Below are positions 24,775-32,117 of a stretch of 35,632 nucleotides of DNA, piece by piece. The stretch is from Patescibacteria group bacterium AH-259-L05. Lineage in GTDB: Bacteria; Patescibacteriota; Patescibacteriia; UBA2591; UBA6264. Each line of letters starts with the position of its first letter. Position 1 is the first letter of the stretch. The notes beneath the pieces were generated by a model, which was not told where the DNA came from, searched no databases, and worked only from the letters and a program-made list of their open reading frames with translations. The position numbers and the translations under genes are program-made. The stretch lies in the NCBI GenBank assembly GCA_027717985.1, contig JALLOO010000007.1:1-35632 (forward strand), written 5' to 3'.

Positions 24775-25104
24775 TTATGTTTCTAATTGTTCTAAATCTT
24801 TATCAATATCACTCACTTCATCTACCATTTCCTTTTTAACTCGTACCACTTCCTCCTGAATGATCTCAACTAAATCAGGCACTTTTTCCTGCAAAAACTG
24901 CGCTTTAATGGTATCATCCTGACCTGCTATTTTTTCAAACTCTCTATGGTCTTTTTCAGACAACACCTTCATTAAACGCAACGCAATGCGCTTTTCCGCA
25001 AGCGCTGCCATTTTATCTAATAAACGCACCTTTATATCATCAGATAATCTGGTGATCCCTAAGGCGGTAATAATATTTTGTCCTAATATATGTTCATCAG
25101 CCAT
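24775..25104 (-). CDS. DUF5663-like small helical protein
   Basis: 109 residues from the ATG at 25104; an upstream ATG at 25170 lies ahead of the promoter. Helical throughout: MADEHILGQNIITALGITRL, LLDKMAALAEKRIALRLMKV, LSEKDHREFEKIAG and VPDLVEIIQEEVVRVKKEM. The pattern (short-loop helices, LL.KM..L...R...R....L) is that of DUF5663 proteins of CPR as I remember them. First gene of the run leading to the giant protein, with its own strong promoter. Confidence 0.72.
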   Translation of the reverse strand: MADEHILGQNIITALGITRLSDDIKVRLLDKMAALAEKRIALRLMKVLSEKDHREFEKIAGQDDTIKAQFLQEKVPDLVEIIQEEVVRVKKEMVDEVSDIDKDLEQLET

Positions 25105-25135
25105 AGATACACTATTTATTTCATTTACATTATAT

Positions 25136-25164
25136 AGTATAGCATAAAAATATGCAATTGTCAA
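25136..25164 (-). promoter_or_regulatory. Promoter of the DUF5663/giant-protein operon
   Basis: -35 TTGACA (25159-25164), 17-bp spacer, -10 TATACT (25136-25141), with TATAAT overlapping just downstream. Only 17 bp separate it from the IS1595-family element. Confidence 0.8.
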
Positions 25165-25181
25165 CAACAAAAAAAAGGAGA

Positions 25182-26187
25182 TGTAATATAACTAATATGG
25201 AACAGTGGTAAGCGATTTTTTGGCTAACTTAAGCAGTAAATTAGCATCTTGCATTGAGGAAATAAACTGTGGAAAAGTTTTCCATAAATGCACCTGTTTT
25301 TGCTTCAATGGCATGATTGCTACACGTAAGTACGAAACAGGGCTTTGAAACCATTCAGGATAGGAAAAGCGAAAGGTAAACTCTGTAATCAGGTCAGGCG
25401 CTTTCTCAGGGGTGACATGGTGATACATTCGCCGGACAAAGGTGGTATAGTTACCCCACAACCCTTCGATTTCAGACGTTAAGGTAAATTCCCAACGATT
25501 ATGACGTTCATACGAATGATTCACCGGCCACCAGTTGCTGATCTTACGGTAGATTGCGGCACCATCAGAAAATAGAGTGCTGCCTGGAACCACATAGTTC
25601 GACAGAAAATCAATTGCCGTTTTTCGGTCAACTGACTTTTCAGGGATATGTTTTAATACAACCTTTCGTGTGCCGATTTGTTTTGCCCCGACAATTGCAT
25701 ATTTCTTGTTTTTTGAACCTCGGTACGCCTCATCGATTTGCACCACACCTGAGAGCCGTGTCGCGTCTAATGCATGCTCGGGTAAGTGGGTACGGAACTT
25801 CTCATACCATCGTCTCACCGTTACCAACGAGACGCCGGCCACCTTGTGTGCCTGATCAACCGGCACTTTGTTGCACCAGCACCATACCAATAACCAAAAG
25901 GTTTGTAAAGAAAGTTTCATACCGCGCAACCAGGTGACTGACGTAAAAGAAAAGGGTTTACGACATCGCTTGCACCGATACCGCTTGCCATACTTTTTAA
26001 TGGCTTTGCCCTGGCAAAAAGGGCAAAAGAGTTGTTTGCCAAACAAAATGCGTTTTAATTCCGTTCTGATCTTGCACTCAGACGGAATTTGGCGTAAGAT
26101 AGACATAGGAACATGGTTAAGATTAGTTAAAGACTTTTTTGACCTTTAATTTCTATCTTACCATGTTCCATTTTGTTTACTATACCC
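25182..26187 (-). mobile_element. IS1595-family insertion sequence
   Basis: About 1.0 kb with one transposase gene. Subterminal inverted words ATGGAACAGTGGTAAG (25196-25211) and its partner CTTACCATGTTCCAT lie at the two sides; the right tip reads GGGTATAGTAAACAAA on the minus strand, the left tip is diverged. The flanks carry an 8-bp duplication AAAGGAGA (25174-25181, 26188-26195) within a longer 11-bp match; 8 bp is the usual target duplication of this family. Confidence 0.85.
25192..26106 (-). CDS. IS1595-family transposase
   Basis: 304 residues, full length. N-terminal zinc ribbon (Cys28, Cys31, Cys45, Cys48: CPFC and CKRC), helix-turn-helix (AHKVAGVSLVTVRRWYEKFR) and an ISXO2-like RNase-H-type catalytic domain with Asp125 (VQIDEAYRG), Asp181 (LFSDGAAIY) and an acidic residue near SEIEGLWGN (Glu214). 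The gene looks intact. It is read in the same direction as its neighbours. Confidence 0.93.
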   Translation of the reverse strand: MSILRQIPSECKIRTELKRILFGKQLFCPFCQGKAIKKYGKRYRCKRCRKPFSFTSVTWLRGMKLSLQTFWLLVWCWCNKVPVDQAHKVAGVSLVTVRRWYEKFRTHLPEHALDATRLSGVVQIDEAYRGSKNKKYAIVGAKQIGTRKVVLKHIPEKSVDRKTAIDFLSNYVVPGSTLFSDGAAIYRKISNWWPVNHSYERHNRWEFTLTSEIEGLWGNYTTFVRRMYHHVTPEKAPDLITEFTFRFSYPEWFQSPVSYLRVAIMPLKQKQVHLWKTFPQFISSMQDANLLLKLAKKSLTTVPY

Positions 26188-26211
26188 AAAGGAGATGTTA
26201 TACACATCTCC
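26188..26211 (-). terminator. Terminator of the SPFH operon, T tract removed by the insertion
   Basis: 8-bp stem GGAGATGT/ACATCTCC (26191-26198, 26204-26211). On the minus strand only TTTGGG follows, where the IS begins. The matching arm with eight T's (ACATCTCCTTTTTTTT) is now on the other side of the IS, at 25169-25184. Confidence 0.7.
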
Positions 26212-26233
26212 GATTTATTGATGGTTAAAAGAA

Positions 26234-27496
26234 CTACTCTTTTTCTACCCTGGCTCCCTGGGGAACATTCAAATCAAGAGACAAATCTATCGCGGTTTTC
26301 GCCGTAAGAAGGTCAATTAAATCCTGAGCACCACCGGCAGCACTAGTCTCATCTCCATTGCCGCCCATTATAACTGTCGGCACCCAATTGCCTTTATACT
26401 GGGAAATCGCATCAGCATAATACTTGCTCACTTCTTTATAAACGTCCAACTTCTGCTTAAGAGCTCCATCTGCTGCTAAGACCAATCGTTTCCTTTCGGC
26501 CTCACCCTGACCCAGAAGAATTTGTTCCTTCTTCTTAAACCCAGCTGCTTCTTGATCAAGTCTTGCAACATCACGCCGCTGTTCAGCTTCCGTTACAAGC
26601 TTAGCCTTTATCACTTCCTGATCCCACTTAGATTTGGCTGCATCCGCTTTACCTTCCTCAGCAACCGTAATAGCTCGCTGTTCAGCTTTCTTTGCTTCAG
26701 CAATAGCAGTCTGGACTTGCATGATTGCGTCCTGCTGAGCTTCAATCTGTTTAACAACGGTTGCGTCATACAGAATCCTGTTCAAGCTAAGGTTATACGT
26801 TCGTATACCAAACTTCTGCAATGGCGACTCTTCTTGACGAGCCCTCTGATGTACTGCATTTACATCCATAACTATCTCAACCCTTGTAACGGTTTTCAGT
26901 ATACCGGTAATAAGGTCTTCTGCTTTTGAGTCGGTGCTCTTCGTGCGATACACTCCGCTTTGCGCCTGATCTTCAACGTAATTAATCAGCTGATTCCGCT
27001 TTTCTGAATAGCTCTCTTTCGATGACATCAACGGACCACTCATATACACTGCTTTTTCAAAAACAGGTCTTACTAACTCACTGCTAACAGCTGCCATACT
27101 GCCATACTTGGTATGAATTCGTGTCAACGCCTCTACGTCCAGGGGTAAATCCCAACGGGAAGACCCGGACATTTGAGCAGTACCGCCTTCGTTAAACCTG
27201 ATTTTGATCGACTGATCTCGCTTTTCGCCTTGATCACTTTCGAGAGTAAACCAGAACTGTGAAGACTTCCGGTAACGTGTGACTCTCCCGAATTTCTGGA
27301 ACTTCAAACCAGGATCTGTGTACCAATGCAATTCACCGTCAATCGGATCCTGAATAACGACGATCTCCTCAGCGTCAACACCTTCAAATACCCGACCCAT
27401 CAAAAACAGGGCCACGACCAGAACTACTGCGGTAATCGAAAGCGTTATGATTCTACCGATGCTCATCGGCTTCTTCCCTCTACTAGGGTAATCCAT
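26234..27496 (-). CDS. SPFH/band-7 (prohibitin/flotillin-like) membrane protein
   Basis: 420 residues. N-terminal anchor (about 13-34, IGRIITLSITAVVLVVALFL), then an SPFH domain with GVDAEEIVVIQDPIDGELHW and FGRVTRYRKSSQFWF, followed by a long Ala/Glu/Lys coiled coil (IEAQQDAIMQVQTAIAEAKK and then AEQRAITVAEEGKADAAKSK) with GQGEAERKRLVLAADGALKQ, typical of band-7 proteins. Such proteins form large membrane-bound cages that organise proteases or lipids. Start: AAAGGAGGGG six bases before the ATG, one base after the stop of the next upstream gene. Two small membrane proteins precede it. Confidence 0.88.
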   Translation of the reverse strand: MDYPSRGKKPMSIGRIITLSITAVVLVVALFLMGRVFEGVDAEEIVVIQDPIDGELHWYTDPGLKFQKFGRVTRYRKSSQFWFTLESDQGEKRDQSIKIRFNEGGTAQMSGSSRWDLPLDVEALTRIHTKYGSMAAVSSELVRPVFEKAVYMSGPLMSSKESYSEKRNQLINYVEDQAQSGVYRTKSTDSKAEDLITGILKTVTRVEIVMDVNAVHQRARQEESPLQKFGIRTYNLSLNRILYDATVVKQIEAQQDAIMQVQTAIAEAKKAEQRAITVAEEGKADAAKSKWDQEVIKAKLVTEAEQRRDVARLDQEAAGFKKKEQILLGQGEAERKRLVLAADGALKQKLDVYKEVSKYYADAISQYKGNWVPTVIMGGNGDETSAAGGAQDLIDLLTAKTAIDLSLDLNVPQGARVEKE

Positions 27497-27497
27497 A

Positions 27498-27830
27498 CTA
27501 CCCCTCCTTTCTTTTTTTGACCTTGTTCAGATTCCTGGACTGCTTTTTCACCTCAGCCAGGACTTGCTTAGCATGCTCAAGCCGAGCTCGAGCATCCTCT
27601 GTCTCGGTTTCTGCGTTCGTCTCAGCAAAGCTGGTTAAACGCATAGCTTCAGAGATATGCTCTTCAGCTAGTTCCAAGGCTTGCTCCGCAACCATGCGGC
27701 TCGCGCCTTGTCGTTTCCTCAAAAGAGGAAATATCGAACCACCTTTTACAATCGGTACAACGACCTGCAAAATAAAGAACAGGGCGACGATCAAAAGTAA
27801 TAGGGGTTGAAGTATGATCCATAAAGACAT
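27498..27830 (-). CDS. Small membrane protein of the SPFH operon
   Basis: 110 residues. One N-terminal membrane helix (about 4-28, WIILQPLLLLIVALFFILQV), a basic stretch (LLRKRQGAS), then a cytoplasmic coiled coil (EQALELAEEHISEAMRLTSF, ARLEHAKQVLAEVKKQSRNL). The Ala/Glu heptads look like those of the SPFH protein, so the two may pair (inference). AAAGGAGGAG serves as Shine-Dalgarno. Gene order is conserved enough here to be one operon: 15 bp to the upstream gene, 1 bp to the downstream one. Confidence 0.75.
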   Translation of the reverse strand: MSLWIILQPLLLLIVALFFILQVVVPIVKGGSIFPLLRKRQGASRMVAEQALELAEEHISEAMRLTSFAETNAETETEDARARLEHAKQVLAEVKKQSRNLNKVKKRKEG

Positions 27831-27845
27831 GACTCTCCTCCTTTC

Positions 27846-28109
27846 TTAGCTTCCTTGCCTCTCAAAGTGTTTCTTCAAATTCTCGTAGATTTCTTCTATG
27901 GTAGCATTCTTGTCCACCAGATATCTCACCAACGTTTCCTTGGTTTTGTCAGTCGCTGACTCAAACACCTGAATAAAGGCCCGAGAAATACCAGCAACAA
28001 TGAAGTTACGCAGAACAACCACCAACAGAAGGAATCCACCCCACGCAATCACACTACCCACAATACCGATAATCGTACTGTTGATATCCACAATAGTACT
28101 TGCTTCCAT
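27846..28109 (-). CDS. Small membrane protein, first gene of the SPFH operon
   Basis: 87 residues. A membrane segment near 14-34 (IVGSVIAWGGFLLLVVVLRN) continues into a weakly hydrophobic stretch with IVAGISRAFIQVFESATDKT, and a soluble end carries LVDKNATIEEIYENLKKHFE. I do not recognise the family. GGGAGG stands before the ATG. The operon has its own promoter and a dyad in its leader. Confidence 0.75.
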   Translation of the reverse strand: MEASTIVDINSTIIGIVGSVIAWGGFLLLVVVLRNFIVAGISRAFIQVFESATDKTKETLVRYLVDKNATIEEIYENLKKHFERQGS

Positions 28110-28167
28110 TTGTCCTCCCTTCGGTTCTTTTTGGTTTTACTTTTTCAACCTTGAACACGTTGTCAAA

Positions 28168-28218
28168 GAACAACATTGTTCACAAAATACATCTTAACAT
28201 ATTTAAAAAATTTGTCAA
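28168..28218 (-). promoter_or_regulatory. SPFH operon promoter with operator-like palindrome
   Basis: -35 TTGACA (28213-28218), 16-bp spacer, -10 TAAGAT (28191-28196). Right behind the start point lies the palindrome GAACAA-CA-TTGTTC (28168-28181), a possible repressor site or leader hairpin; TTGTC/GACAA words surround it. Confidence 0.65.
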
Positions 28219-28255
28219 CCCCTGTACAAGATGAGTACATGAGTAACATTAAACT

Positions 28256-28282
28256 AATGAGCGAGGGCTTGCCTCGCTCATT
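28256..28282 (-). terminator. Strong stem-loop after the 28288 gene
   Basis: 11-bp stem AATGAGCGAGG/CCTCGCTCATT (28256-28266, 28272-28282). The following T tract is poor (AGTTTAATG on minus). Confidence 0.6.
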
Positions 28283-28287
28283 GACGA

Positions 28288-28500
28288 CTACAATATGTCA
28301 TCCAGCTTACACATTACAACTGCTCCTCCCCACACTATACCTATGGATAACAAGATTATGGGGACAATGATAATGGGTGGTAATGCTATTAGCAGAGTCA
28401 ATATCGTGAAACAGAACAGTGATCCTGGCAGAGATGTGGGCTTAAGCGTGTCTAAAATGTCATCCAATATCTCCAGAGCAATTGATCGATCTCGTTTCAT
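28288..28500 (-). CDS. Small two-helix membrane protein
   Basis: 70 residues: a cytoplasmic start (MKRDRSIALEILDDILDTLK) and two close hydrophobic stretches (LFCFTILTLLIALPPIIIVP, ILLSIGIVWGGAVVM). A strong Shine-Dalgarno (AAAGGAGG), a consensus promoter and a stem-loop show a monocistronic gene upstream of, and in line with, the SPFH operon. The function is unknown. Confidence 0.72.
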   Translation of the reverse strand: MKRDRSIALEILDDILDTLKPTSLPGSLFCFTILTLLIALPPIIIVPIILLSIGIVWGGAVVMCKLDDIL

Positions 28501-28530
28501 TTTTTCCTCCTTTTGTTAATTGTTATTAAC

Positions 28531-28559
28531 ATATTAACACATTTTTCTACTTTTGTCAA
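28531..28559 (-). promoter_or_regulatory. Promoter of the 28288 gene
   Basis: -35 TTGACA (28554-28559), 17-bp spacer, -10 TAATAT (28531-28536). Confidence 0.8.
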
Positions 28560-28597
28560 TAGCAATTTTCCACAAATGAGCCCTAAATACATTTCTT

Positions 28598-28745
28598 GCC
28601 ATTCCGCCCCTTGCGAAACAAGGGGTGACAAAAGAAAGCAAGGGGTGACAAAAGAAAGCGAGGGGTGACAAAAGAAAGCAAGGGGTGCCAAAGAAATGTC
28701 ATTCCGATTCACGGAATGACAAAAGGGGGCGGAATGACAGAAGGG
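28598..28745. repeat. 20-bp minisatellite plus palindromes after uvrD
   Basis: Three exact or one-off copies of AGGGGTGACAAAAGAAAGCA at 28621, 28641 and 28661 and a decayed fourth at 28681. A hairpin CCCCTTG/CAAGGGG stands at the left edge and a perfect 10-bp hairpin TGTCATTCCG/CGGAATGACA (28697-28706, 28712-28721) on the right. It stops 4 bp before the uvrD stop. Confidence 0.9.
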
Positions 28746-28748
28746 GCA

Positions 28749-31748
28749 TTATCCTTTGTAGCGGTACTCGCAGATCTCAAAGAAGTCACAGTGTTTGCAC
28801 AGGGGTGTTGGATTTGCAGGGAAATCACTGGTTTTAATACTCTCAATCGTAGAAACTATTTTTTTCTCAATTTGTTCTAATTCTTCTGGCTTTGCTTCAA
28901 CAGATATTTTCTTTCCATTTTCTAAATAATAGCAGGTCAAACGGCTTAACTTTTTATCAAATGTATCTGGTAAAGACTTCGCAGCTAACTGATAAATTAA
29001 TAACTGCTGCTTATCACGTGAGCTCATTTGTTTTTCTTGTCCTTTTCCTGTCTTATAATCAATTATTTCTAGGCCATCGTCTCTTTCGTCAACCCGATCT
29101 ATCTTCCCCTTAACCGGATATTCTTTTACAAATATATTAAAATCTTTTTCCAAGTACTTAACACTTGGCCGGGACTTCACAAAATCCTCATAAAACATTT
29201 TTAAAATCTTTTTCCCTTTTTCTTTATATTTTTTTTGATGCTCTTTGCTCTCATACCACTCATCAATCCATGATTCATTATATAACTTATATAAATCATC
29301 AAGTGAGGGAATATGTTTGCCTGAATCCTGTTTTTTAGTTGAGAATAAATCAGTTTGGCGCGCCTTTCCCGCCTCAATCCAATTTTGTAAAAATCGACGA
29401 AGTGTTATATGTATGGTCTGGCCAAAACTAAACGTATACCTTCCCCGACGCGGCACTTTCAAAATAAACGCAAACTTATACTGGAGCGGGCATGCTTGAA
29501 ATGCGGCAAACTGTGAAAAACTAAACTTTTTCGGAATCTTTAATGAATCTCCTCTTGACTTGAGAGTCGGACCCTTAAGTGGGAGGGTGGCTTGTTTTTC
29601 TAAATAATCAAGCGTTTTTTTGGCGCCTGGTTTTTTATCTTTTGTGACTAAACCAAGCTCATATAAAAACCGGGAAAACTTTTTTCTGGTTTTCCCCCCG
29701 TAATCCTCAGCTGAGCTTATAAACAATCCGTCTTTTGCTCGGGTTAAGGCCACATAAAATAGACGCCGCTCTTCTTGCAAATGAATATCGCCCGTTGGGA
29801 TAATTTCTTTAATTAACGGATCAGGCAGCCCAATTGGTTCTTTGCGGCTAATGGTCGGAAAGCGCTTATCAAGTAACTGGGGTAAAAACACCCACCGCCA
29901 CTCAAGTCCTTTTGCGCTATGAACGGTAGAAACCTTAACTGATTCAGGACCTGCTTCTGCCTCAGATTGCAAGCCTCCCCTATCTCCGGTTTGAATCATT
30001 AAATCAATCATGCGAGAAAAATTTTTTAAAGAGGCATCAGTATTGGTTGCTTCAAAATTTTCAATATGTTTGAAAAACTGATTTATATATGAAATATTCT
30101 CCGTGCTTTGTTGACTATCCTCAAGCGCCTCATCTGATAATAATTTTAAATACCCGCTGTCATGTAAAAATGCGTACATAACCTTGCCTGCATTTTGTGT
30201 TTTTGCTACCTGGCTATGTTTTTCAATCCATGAAAGCAGTGTATTAAAACTATCAACAGCTTGTTTTGAAAGCCCCTTAATCATTGAAGCTTGCTTTATG
30301 GCCTCATACAACGACCAATTCTTTTTATGAGCCGTATGAATAAGGGTAGAAAGATCTTCATTCGTAATAGATTTGGTAAAAATCGGTGACGTGAGTATCC
30401 GATACACTGCTTGACTTTCATGATAATTATCAAGCAGTTTTATATATGCAAGAATATCTAAAATAACTGGCTTGGAAAAGAGACCAGCCCTGGCTAAAAA
30501 TTGATACGGTATATCAGCAAATCTAAGCGCTTGACAAAATGCCTCAGCAGAACTATTGGCTCTGACTAAAATAGCAAAATCATTCCAGGTTGCGTCTTTA
30601 TGTTTTTGTTTTAGTTCAATTATTTTTTCAACGATCGCACGCACCTCTTGTTCTTGTGACCTAAAATGTAAATGTTTAATCTCTGCCGTGCCAGACTTAG
30701 TTGCCTCAAGCCTCTTGCTTAATAAATCTTTGAATTTTCCACTCGAGATTTCCTCTTCAGTATAATTTTGTTCAATAAATTTATACGATAGATCAAGCAC
30801 TTCTTGTCTACTTCGATAATTTTTGACTAACGATAATACAATGCTTTTTGGGTAATCTTTTTTAAGCTGAAATACATTATTATATGCTGCCCCACGCCAT
30901 CGATACACTGCCTGTTTATCGTCCCCCACAACCGTTATATTATTATTCGGTGCGGCAAGCATTTGCAATAATTGATATTGGGCCCAGTTGGTATCTTGAA
31001 ACTCATCAACTAAAATATATTTAAACTGCTGACGATATTTTTCTAAAATTTGCGGCCGCTTGTTAAACAATTCAATCGTATAGTTAATTAAATCACCAAA
31101 ATCAAGCGCATTATTTTCTAATAATAATTGTTGATATATGTGATATGCTTCAGCAATTTCTTTGATACGCAATGATTCAGCATCTAATAGCTCATCGCTC
31201 ATAGCAGAATCTTTATCTAATTTTAGATTCTCAGCATATTCTAAATATTCAGATGGAGAAATAAGTTCATCTTTCGCTCGTGAGAAATGTCTTACCAACA
31301 CTTGAATAAACTTATTTGGATTGCCCAACGGCTTATAATAATCAAGATCAAATTTGTCAAAATTGTCTAATACTAAAAATGTCTGCCCAATGGTATCTAA
31401 CACTTTAAAATTTAAGGGCAGGCCAATATCAGCAGCATGGGCTTCTAAAATCCGTTGACAAAACGAATGAAATGTTGAAATCCATAAATCAACATATCCA
31501 TACGGCAGTAATTTATCAACGCGCTCTTCCATTTCTTGCGCTGCCTTATCCGTAAACGTCATGGCTAAAATTTCTTCTGGTTTGGCTAACTTATTTAAAA
31601 TTAAATACGCAACACGACGGGTTATCACCGTGGTCTTACCCGTCCCCGCACCTGCAATAATCAAAAGTGGCCCATGGCCATGAGTCACTGCTTGTGTTTG
31701 CTCCTTGTTTAAATCCTGCAAAATTTGATCAATTAATTTCTTATCCAT
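28749..31748 (-). CDS. UvrD/PcrA-family helicase fused to a Cas4/AddB-like nuclease domain
   Basis: 999 residues from the ATG at 31748; the promoter puts the RNA start next to it, and upstream in-frame ATGs at 31754 and 31808 lie ahead of it. SF1 motifs: Walker A IIAGAGTGKTTVI (from about 30), DEFQDTN, VVGDDKQAVYRWRGA, VSTVHSAKGLEW and EERRLFYVALTRAKD. The last ~230 residues carry FAAFQACPLQYKFAF, KGKIDRVDERDDGLEIIDYK with TG, and a final CKHCDFFEIC. This is the PD-(D/E)XK pattern with four cysteines that bind an iron-sulfur cluster in AddB/Cas4. It probably processes DNA ends in place of RecBCD/AddAB (inference). It is long for UvrD (~700) because of the fusion. Confidence 0.93.
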   Translation of the reverse strand: MDKKLIDQILQDLNKEQTQAVTHGHGPLLIIAGAGTGKTTVITRRVAYLILNKLAKPEEILAMTFTDKAAQEMEERVDKLLPYGYVDLWISTFHSFCQRILEAHAADIGLPLNFKVLDTIGQTFLVLDNFDKFDLDYYKPLGNPNKFIQVLVRHFSRAKDELISPSEYLEYAENLKLDKDSAMSDELLDAESLRIKEIAEAYHIYQQLLLENNALDFGDLINYTIELFNKRPQILEKYRQQFKYILVDEFQDTNWAQYQLLQMLAAPNNNITVVGDDKQAVYRWRGAAYNNVFQLKKDYPKSIVLSLVKNYRSRQEVLDLSYKFIEQNYTEEEISSGKFKDLLSKRLEATKSGTAEIKHLHFRSQEQEVRAIVEKIIELKQKHKDATWNDFAILVRANSSAEAFCQALRFADIPYQFLARAGLFSKPVILDILAYIKLLDNYHESQAVYRILTSPIFTKSITNEDLSTLIHTAHKKNWSLYEAIKQASMIKGLSKQAVDSFNTLLSWIEKHSQVAKTQNAGKVMYAFLHDSGYLKLLSDEALEDSQQSTENISYINQFFKHIENFEATNTDASLKNFSRMIDLMIQTGDRGGLQSEAEAGPESVKVSTVHSAKGLEWRWVFLPQLLDKRFPTISRKEPIGLPDPLIKEIIPTGDIHLQEERRLFYVALTRAKDGLFISSAEDYGGKTRKKFSRFLYELGLVTKDKKPGAKKTLDYLEKQATLPLKGPTLKSRGDSLKIPKKFSFSQFAAFQACPLQYKFAFILKVPRRGRYTFSFGQTIHITLRRFLQNWIEAGKARQTDLFSTKKQDSGKHIPSLDDLYKLYNESWIDEWYESKEHQKKYKEKGKKILKMFYEDFVKSRPSVKYLEKDFNIFVKEYPVKGKIDRVDERDDGLEIIDYKTGKGQEKQMSSRDKQQLLIYQLAAKSLPDTFDKKLSRLTCYYLENGKKISVEAKPEELEQIEKKIVSTIESIKTSDFPANPTPLCKHCDFFEICEYRYKG

Positions 31749-31757
31749 ATACATCAA

Positions 31758-31786
31758 ATAGTAGCATAAAATAACTTCTCTGTCGA
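31758..31786 (-). promoter_or_regulatory. Promoter of the helicase-nuclease gene
   Basis: -35 TCGACA (31781-31786), 17-bp spacer, -10 TACTAT (31758-31763). The RNA would begin at or near the ATG at 31748. It lies back to back with the promoter at 31787. Confidence 0.5.
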
Positions 31787-31815
31787 TTGACAAACTAACA
31801 AAATACATTTATATT
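31787..31815 (+). promoter_or_regulatory. Promoter of the 31853 gene
   Basis: -35 TTGACA (31787-31792), 17-bp spacer, -10 TATATT (31810-31815). Its -35 touches the -35 of the divergent promoter. Confidence 0.6.
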
Positions 31816-31852
31816 TATAATAACGTTCTTTCCAATAGAGAGGAGAGAAACA

Positions 31853-32077
31853 ATGGAATTTATTTTCAGATTTGAGCAGTTGTGGTGGTTTTTAACCTTT
31901 TTCGGTATTTTTGCCTGCATCCGGTTTCTTATAAGAATGCCCACCTGGGTTACTGACAAAGAAAAGAAAAAAGGCTTTTTCAGACGTAAAGGTGCTAAAG
32001 ACTTTTTATATGGACTTGCCTTTGGAGCAATCGGTATTTTTGGCGAAGCAATGCTTATCCCTATCATCTACTTATAA
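31853..32077 (+). CDS. Small two-helix membrane protein
   Basis: 74 residues. A first membrane helix (LWWFLTFFGIFACIRFLI), a basic loop (DKEKKKGFFRRKGAKD) and a second helix (LYGLAFGAIGIFGEAMLIPI). AGGAGAG gives a good Shine-Dalgarno; promoter and terminator are its own. The basic loop should face the cytoplasm. I recognise no family. Confidence 0.72.
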   Translation: MEFIFRFEQLWWFLTFFGIFACIRFLIRMPTWVTDKEKKKGFFRRKGAKDFLYGLAFGAIGIFGEAMLIPIIYL

Positions 32078-32110
32078 AAAGAACTCCTGAAATCAGGAGT
32101 CTCTTTTTTG
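32076..32110. terminator. Bidirectional terminator between the 31853 gene and the purA-like gene
   Basis: Stem ACTCCTG/CAGGAGT (32083-32089, 32094-32100) with TCTTTTTT on plus and TCTTTTTA on minus. Confidence 0.85.
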
Positions 32111-32117
32111 TACTAAT

